In this document: piece after piece, positions 59,247-64,000 of the stretch
Position numbering within the stretch: the stretch's first letter is position 1
How the letters are laid out: each line of letters starts with the position of its first letter
Made by a program: the position numbers and the translations under genes
From: Ornithinimicrobium sp. INDO-MA30-4
Lineage (GTDB): Bacteria > Actinomycetota > Actinomycetes > Actinomycetales > Dermatophilaceae
Direction: 5' to 3'
Assembly: GCF_021535045.1 (NCBI RefSeq)
Contig: NZ_CP091056.1
Span: 372,001 to 436,000 of the forward strand
Length of the DNA: 64,000 nt
The notes under the pieces: model-generated
Databases searched by the model: none
Told to the model about the DNA's origin: nothing
Seen by the model: only the letters and a program-made list of their open reading frames with translations

Positions 59247-60476
59247 GTGCCTGCCTTACCGACTGGCGACCCGGTCCCAGCAAACGGCGCGTTACCCAGC
59301 AGTGCTCTCACAACAATCGCTGACACGGAGTTTGCGCTCTATCTGCACGTCCCGTTTTGTCGGGTGCGTTGCGGCTACTGCGACTTCAACACTTACACCA
59401 AGCCAGAGTTGGGCGGCCACGGCGCCACCATTGACACCTTTGCGGACGCCGCGATCGCTGAAATGGACGTGGCGCAGGCGGTGCTGACTGCGGGTGGGGC
59501 AACCCCTCCGTCGGTTTCGACGATCTTCATTGGCGGTGGCACACCCACGATGCTGCCCGCGGCGGATTTGGTGCGGATGGTGGCCGCAGCGCGCGAACGG
59601 TGGGGATTTGCCGACAACATCGAAATCACCACCGAGGCCAACCCAGACACGATCACCCCAGAGGTAGCGGCTGAGCTAGCCGCAGGAGGCTTTACTCGGG
59701 TCAGTCTAGGTATGCAGTCGGCTGTCCCCTCGGTGCTGGCGACGCTTGAGCGCACGCACAATCCCGCGAACGTGGCGACTGCTCTGCGAGCCTGCCGCGC
59801 CGCTGGATTGGCCGTATCCTCGACCTCATCTATGGCACGCCAGGGGAGACCCTGGGGCAATGGCGGATGAGCCTCGAAGAGGCAATCGATCTTGAGCCCG
59901 ATCACCTGTCGGCCTATGCGCTCACGATCGAAGAGGGCACCAAGATGGGTGCCCAGGTGAAGCGAGGCCAGTTGCCGACCCCGGACGACGATGACGAGGC
60001 CGACAAGTATGAGTTGGCGTCTGAGTTGCTGACGGATGCGGGCTACGAGGTGGTACGAAATCTCGAACTGGAGTCGCGGACCGGCAACTCAGTGCCGACA
60101 CAACCTTGGCTACTGGCGGGGAGTGAACTGGTGGGGGATCGGACCCGGCGCGCATAGCCACGTCGGCGGCGTGCGCTGGTGGAACGTGAAGCATCCTGCT
60201 GCCTATGCAAGCCGCTTGGCGCAAGGCTTAAGCCCCGCGCACTCTCGCGAGGTCTTGACGGCCGAGCAGCGAAGCGATGAAGACATACTGCTTGGCGTGC
60301 GCTTAGCTCAGGGCTACCCGATTGCCGCACTGCCAAACGAGGGCCAGGGCGCCATTGCCCCGCTGATTGGCGACGGGCTCATCGAAGGCCGCGCGGCCCT
60401 GCGCGGATCGATTGTCTTGACTCAGCGCGGACGGCTGCTGGCAGACACCGTGGTCCATCACCTCATTAACGGCTAA
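59247..60476 (+). CDS. hemW: Radical SAM protein HemW (two frameshifts in this sequence)
   Basis: About 410 residues of the oxygen-independent coproporphyrinogen oxidase-like/heme chaperone family. The 4Fe-4S motif CxxxCxxC is in HVPFCRVRCGYCDFNTY; GGGTPTMLPAADL and the EITTEANPDTI strand follow. Breaks near 59815 and 60085 are bridged by LDLIYGTPGETLGQW and WRGVNWWGIGPGAHSHVGGV. HemW binds heme and assists insertion; most actinobacterial HemN-like proteins at this locus belong here rather than to the true oxidase. GTG start. Confidence 0.9.
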
Positions 60477-60505
60477 AGGCCGCCACCGGGAACGGTGACG
60501 GCCTT
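60476..60505. terminator. Rho-independent terminator between hemW and the DUF4870 gene
   Basis: AAGGCCG-C-CACCG pairs with CGGTG-A-CGGCCTT (one mismatch) around a 4-base loop; the genes converge here. Confidence 0.7.
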
Positions 60506-60529
60506 CGCGTTGCGTGCAGTTTGTCCGGA

Positions 60530-61119
60530 CTACTTCAGGACAGGAATCTGTGCTGGGTAGGTGTAGTCCTCGTTATTGCCAGCCTTGATGGCGGCCATGA
60601 TGTGCAAAATGAGCGAGACCGCCCACAGCACAAACATCAGCGGCAACGTGATGAAAATCGCGAGGCCGAAGGTGATGATCGTGACAACCCACAAAAGGAT
60701 GTAGCCGATCATCAGGGTCAGGCTGAAGTTGAAAGCGCCAGCGGAGGCCTTTCGCACCATCGGGCTGCGGTCCTTGTAGATCGCCCACACGATCAGCGGC
60801 CCCAGGAAGCCCAGCCAGCCGGCTGAAAACAGCGAGGCGACGGGGTTAGCCAAGTGCGCAACGATCGACCAAGTGCGAGCTTCTGAGGCGGATAGATCAC
60901 CTGATGGCAGCGATTGACCCGAATTGTTCCACTGCTGCTGGCCGTTAAACGGTGGGCCCTGGTTGTGCTCTCGCGGCGCGCCCTGCGGAGTGATCGGCTG
61001 CTGCTGCGTAGGCTGCGGCTGAGCCTGCTGCGGTGGCACGTAGGGCTGCTGCATCTGGTCGGGCTCGTCGCCAGAATGCTGCGGCTCGCTGGGGGTGGCG
61101 GGGGTGGTTGGTTACTCAT
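60530..61119 (-). CDS. DUF4870-type small membrane protein with Pro/Gln-rich N-terminus (one frameshift in this sequence)
   Basis: About 196 residues. The start MSNQPPPPPP is joined, after a base lost in one of two G5 runs at 61091-61104, to SEPQHSGDEPDQMQQPYVPP and a Gln/Pro-rich region. A cytosolic turn then leads to three or four helices: SIVAHLANPVASLFSAGWLG, LGPLIVWAIYKDRSPMVRKA, ILLWVVTIITFGLAIFITLP and LMFVLWAVSLILHIMAAIKA. This matches the DUF4870 family, of unknown function. It starts 4 bp after the DUF3097 stop, so both are one transcript. Confidence 0.8.
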
Positions 61120-61122
61120 GAG

Positions 61123-61999
61123 CTACTCCTGGGGGACGGTGACAAAGTCGATCAACTCTTCGACGCTAGCCAGGAGCGTTGGTTCCAAGTCCCGATACGT
61201 TTCTACCGAGCCCAATATTCGCTTCCAACCATGCGCCACATCAATCTGTGACTGGTGGGGCCAACCCAACTCGGCCAATATACCGCGTTTCCACTCAATA
61301 TTGCGGGGATCGTGGGCCAGTGCGGAGCCCCAACCGGTCTGGTTTCACCGATTGCCAGACATCGACATAGGGGTGGCCGAGGATCTTGACGTAGCGATGA
61401 TAGGGCCCCTGGCCTGCCACTTGATCGACGATGCGCTGCTCTTTGGTGCCCGGCACAAGGTGGTCCACGAGCACCCCCATTCGGGCATCTGCCGAGGGAC
61501 GAAATGCGTCAATAATTCCGCGCAAGTCGTCGACGCCATCGAGCATCTCCACCACAACGCCCTCCACCCGGAGGTCATCGCCCCAGATCTTCTCGACGAG
61601 TTCGGCATCATGCTTGCCCTCGACAAAGATCCGCGATTCGCTGGCCACTCGTGCGCGAGCGTTGGCAACAGCGCGTGAACCGCTCGCTGTCACGGTGGAC
61701 TTCTTGCGCTCGGCGGCCACCGCTGCGATGGCGGCACCCTTGGCCTCGGTCAAGATCACCGGCTTGCCGTCGAGCAGAAACCCCGGCCCAAGACGGAACG
61801 CTTTGAGTTTGCGGCGGCGATCCTCCAGGTGCACCACATGCATACCGCCGGCTTTTTCGACGCGCTTGATGGCCCCGACCCACCCAGTTTCAACGTCCTC
61901 GACCACTAAGCCGAGAGTCGCTTCGACAGATTGAGCGCGGCCCCCGCGGGGCGCATCCCAATCTCCGGACAGCACGTCGTTGCCATAGCGATCATCCAC
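61123..61999 (-). CDS. DUF3097 family protein (one frameshift in this sequence)
   Basis: About 292 residues: [78 protein letters not shown] and [12 protein letters not shown]; after a break near 61325 it ends [13 protein letters not shown]. The [14 protein letters not shown] and DHL segments recall a toprim-like metal site, as in nucleases or topoisomerases. The family is largely actinobacterial and uncharacterised. GTG start at 61999, divergent from hrcA. Confidence 0.8.
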
Positions 62000-62049
62000 C
62001 AGGCCACCTTAGGAGCCAGGCATGCGTTGCTTTTGACGACACGCGTAGA

Positions 62050-62076
62050 CTGGCACTCGGACGCCAGGAGTGCCAG
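62050..62076 (+). promoter_or_regulatory. CIRCE operator upstream of hrcA
   Basis: CTGGCACTC-N9-GAGTGCCAG is a perfect 9-9-9 inverted repeat matching the CIRCE layout (TTAGCACTC-N9-GAGTGCTAA). It lies 22 bp before the hrcA ATG, so HrcA probably represses its own hrcA-dnaJ operon through it. Confidence 0.9.
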
Positions 62077-62098
62077 CAACGATGAGGAGGTGGCCGGT

Positions 62099-63122
62099 AT
62101 GAGTGAAGATCGACGACTGCATATTTTGCGCGCCATCGTGCAGGACTATGTGCGCACCAGCGAGCCGGTGGGATCGAAGGCTCTGCTTGAGCGCCACTCA
62201 CTCGGTGTCTCCGCTGCCACGGTGCGCAATGACATGGCCGCTCTCGAAGACGAGGGTCTGATCAGCGCGCCACACACCAGCGCTGGCCGGGTCCCCACTG
62301 ATGCGGGCTATCGGATGTTTGTTGACCGGCTCTCTGCAGTCAAGCCGCTGAGCGCGGCTGAGCGCACCGCCGTTTCCCGTTTCCTTGAGGGCGCCATCGA
62401 TCTGGATGACGTCGTCGGCCGCAGTGTGCGCCTTCTGTCATCGCTGACCAACCAGGTTGCCGTGATGCAGTACCCATCACTGAGCCGCTCCAGCGTGCGA
62501 CACGTTGAATTGGTGAACTTGGGAGGGCTCGCCTGATGGTCGTCTTGATCGTGACGACCGGGCGGGTGGAACAACGAGTGGTTGATGTGGGCCGGGAGTT
62601 GACCGGCGATGTCGACTCATTGATCGGCAGTCTCCGCTCGACGATCAACGCCTCGGTGGGAGGGCAACCGCTCAACGCTGCCGAGGGGCTTCTCCAGACC
62701 GCGATGGAGACGGTCAAGCCAGAGCACCGCGACGTCGCTCGCCCGTCTTTGCCAGTTTGGTGGACGCGGTGAGCGAGCAGACCGAAGAACGGCTCGTGCT
62801 TTCCGGCACCGCGAATCTGGCCCGAGTGGGCAGCGATTTTCCGACCTCGCTTGGAGAAGTTTTAGAGGCCTTGGAAGAACATGTGGTGCTTTTGAAGTTA
62901 ATGGGAAGTATGGCTGCGTTGAATGAGTCCGAAGACGCTGTTGCGGTGAGCATCGGCGCCGAGAACCCGTTCTCCAGCCTGCGGACCACTTCAGTGATCA
63001 CGACCTCGTATGGGCAGGCCGGCGGGTTGGGCGTAGTTGGCCCGACTCGGATGGACTACCCAACCGCTATGGCTTCGGTGCGCGCTGTTGCGCACTATGT
63101 ATCGACAATTCTTGACCAGTGA
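62099..63122 (+). CDS. hrcA: Heat-inducible transcription repressor HrcA (two frameshifts in this sequence)
   Basis: About 341 residues: winged helix ([56 protein letters not shown]), then the GAF-like inducer domain after a break near 62535 ([15 protein letters not shown]) and, past another near 62745, [20 protein letters not shown] and [23 protein letters not shown] 62099 follows GAGGAGGTGG. It binds the CIRCE element just upstream and represses chaperone genes. Confidence 0.93.
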
Positions 63123-63144
63123 CGACGAACAGGACACGACTCAC

Positions 63145-64000
63145 GTGAACGACTATTACGCAGACCTCGGGGTCTCCCGTGACTCGAGCGCCGAGGACAT
63201 TAAGCGCGCCTACCGCAAGTTGGCCCGCAAACTGCATCCCGACGTCAACCCCGGCCCTGATGCGGAGGCCGAGTTCAAGAAGGTCTCTCAGGCCTATGAC
63301 GTGCTGTCCGATGCTGACAAGCGCGCCAACTTTGACCGTGGGCAAGACCCCTACGGCGGCGCCCAGGCAGGGTTCGGACAGGGCTTCACCTTCACCGACA
63401 TCATGGATGCCTTCTTTGGTGGCACTTCGGCTGGCAGCCGCGGCCCTCGTTCGCGGACTCAGCGCGGCCAGGATGCCCTGGTCCAGTTGAGACATCGATC
63501 TCAAGACCGCCGTCTTTGGCGCCGAAGAGACCTTGAGCGTCGACACTGCCGTGCACTGCCAGACCTGCACCGGCTCCGGCGCGCAGCCCGCTCGCTGGCA
63601 CCCGGACGTGCTCGGTATGCCAGGGGCGCGGTGAAGTCCAGCAGGTCCAGCGTTCCTTCTTGGGCCAGGTCATGACGTCTCGTCCCTGCAGCGCTTGCCG
63701 CGGCTACGGTGAAGTCATCGAGAACCCGTGCTTTGACTGCTCCGGTGAAGGCCGCGTGCGGACTCGCCGTGAGATCTCGGTCAACGTGCCTGGTGGAGTC
63801 GACACCGGCACCCGCATTCGCCTGACCGGCCAGGGCGAAGTTGGCCCTCCGGCGGTCAGGCTGGCGACCTTTATGTCGAGATCGCGATCCTGCCGCACGA
63901 CACCTTCCGCCGTCGTGGCGATGACCTGCACGCCTCCATCGAAGTGCCGATGACGGCGGCTGCGCTCGGGGCCAGCCTCACGGTCAACTCCTTCGACGGC
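63145..64000 (+). CDS. dnaJ: Chaperone DnaJ, partial at right edge (several frameshifts in this sequence)
   Basis: GTG at 63145 gives [20 protein letters not shown] and the HPD motif ([12 protein letters not shown]) of the J domain. A Gly/Phe region follows ([18 protein letters not shown]), then four CxxCxGxG zinc-finger units ([16 protein letters not shown]-like, [16 protein letters not shown]) and the start of the substrate-binding domain ([20 protein letters not shown]). Breaks near 63490, 63615 and 63850. The C-terminus is beyond the window. It belongs to the hrcA operon and is the DnaK co-chaperone. Confidence 0.92.

Overview
The window reads as chromosome of a high-G+C actinobacterium. 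The evidence is gene order and family flavour: rimP-nusA-ylxR-infB-rbfA-truB-ribF, rne-rplU-rpmA-obg-proB-proA, nadD-rsfS, lepA-trmB-hemW-hrcA-dnaJ, an infB with the long Gly/Pro/Arg N-terminus typical of the phylum, and frequent GTG starts. I cannot place it below class level from sequence alone. About one apparent frameshift per kilobase breaks the reading frames, mostly one-base losses in short homopolymers, and they also hit indispensable genes (rpmA, infB, proS, obg, dnaJ). I treat these as sequence errors, so broken genes are annotated as single full-length spans.

Region 1 (about 0.6-16.2 kb) is a catabolic island. It holds a PDR-type reductase, a Rieske-oxygenase homologue that has lost its metal ligands, a P450, a PuuA-like gamma-glutamyl-amide synthetase, an acetoacetate-decarboxylase-family enzyme, a MarR regulator, PuuD- and PuuC-like enzymes, HpaG/HpaD/HpaE-like homoprotocatechuate meta-cleavage enzymes, an APC permease, a second amidotransferase and a class V PLP enzyme. 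Six copies of one palindrome (TCGTTTGG-NN-CCAAACGA and variants) sit in front of nearly every transcription unit, so this looks like one regulon, probably run by the MarR protein. My reading is that an aromatic amine is imported, capped with glutamate, oxidised, released and ring-cleaved.

Region 2 (16.2-42.1 kb) is mostly housekeeping: proS, a HAD hydrolase, a TauE-type exporter, a YyaL-type protein, a ferritin-like lipoprotein, the nusA-infB operon, serC-serA beside a divergent DUF1015 gene, rne, rplU, rpmA, obg, proB and proA.

Region 3 (42.2-49.4 kb) is a compact cluster of unclear purpose: a GTP cyclohydrolase II fused to a RibD-type reductase domain, a flippase-like membrane protein, a methyltransferase, a GT4 glycosyltransferase, a PTPS-like protein with an altered metal site, an MDR dehydrogenase, a CDP-alcohol phosphotransferase and a GT2 glycosyltransferase. 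It suggests a modified, possibly lipid-linked or glycosylated, GTP-derived (pterin or flavin-like) product.

Region 4 (49.4-64 kb) has nadD-rsfS-phosphatase, a nitroreductase, tRNA-Ala(GGC) with a complete IS481-family element inserted exactly at its 3' end (15-bp target duplication), a membrane-anchored sulfite-oxidase-like protein with a FAS1 lipoprotein, a lone PemK/MazF-like protein, lepA-trmB-hemW, DUF4870 and DUF3097 genes, and hrcA-dnaJ behind a CIRCE element. dnaJ runs off the right edge; a prolyl-oligopeptidase gene runs off the left edge.
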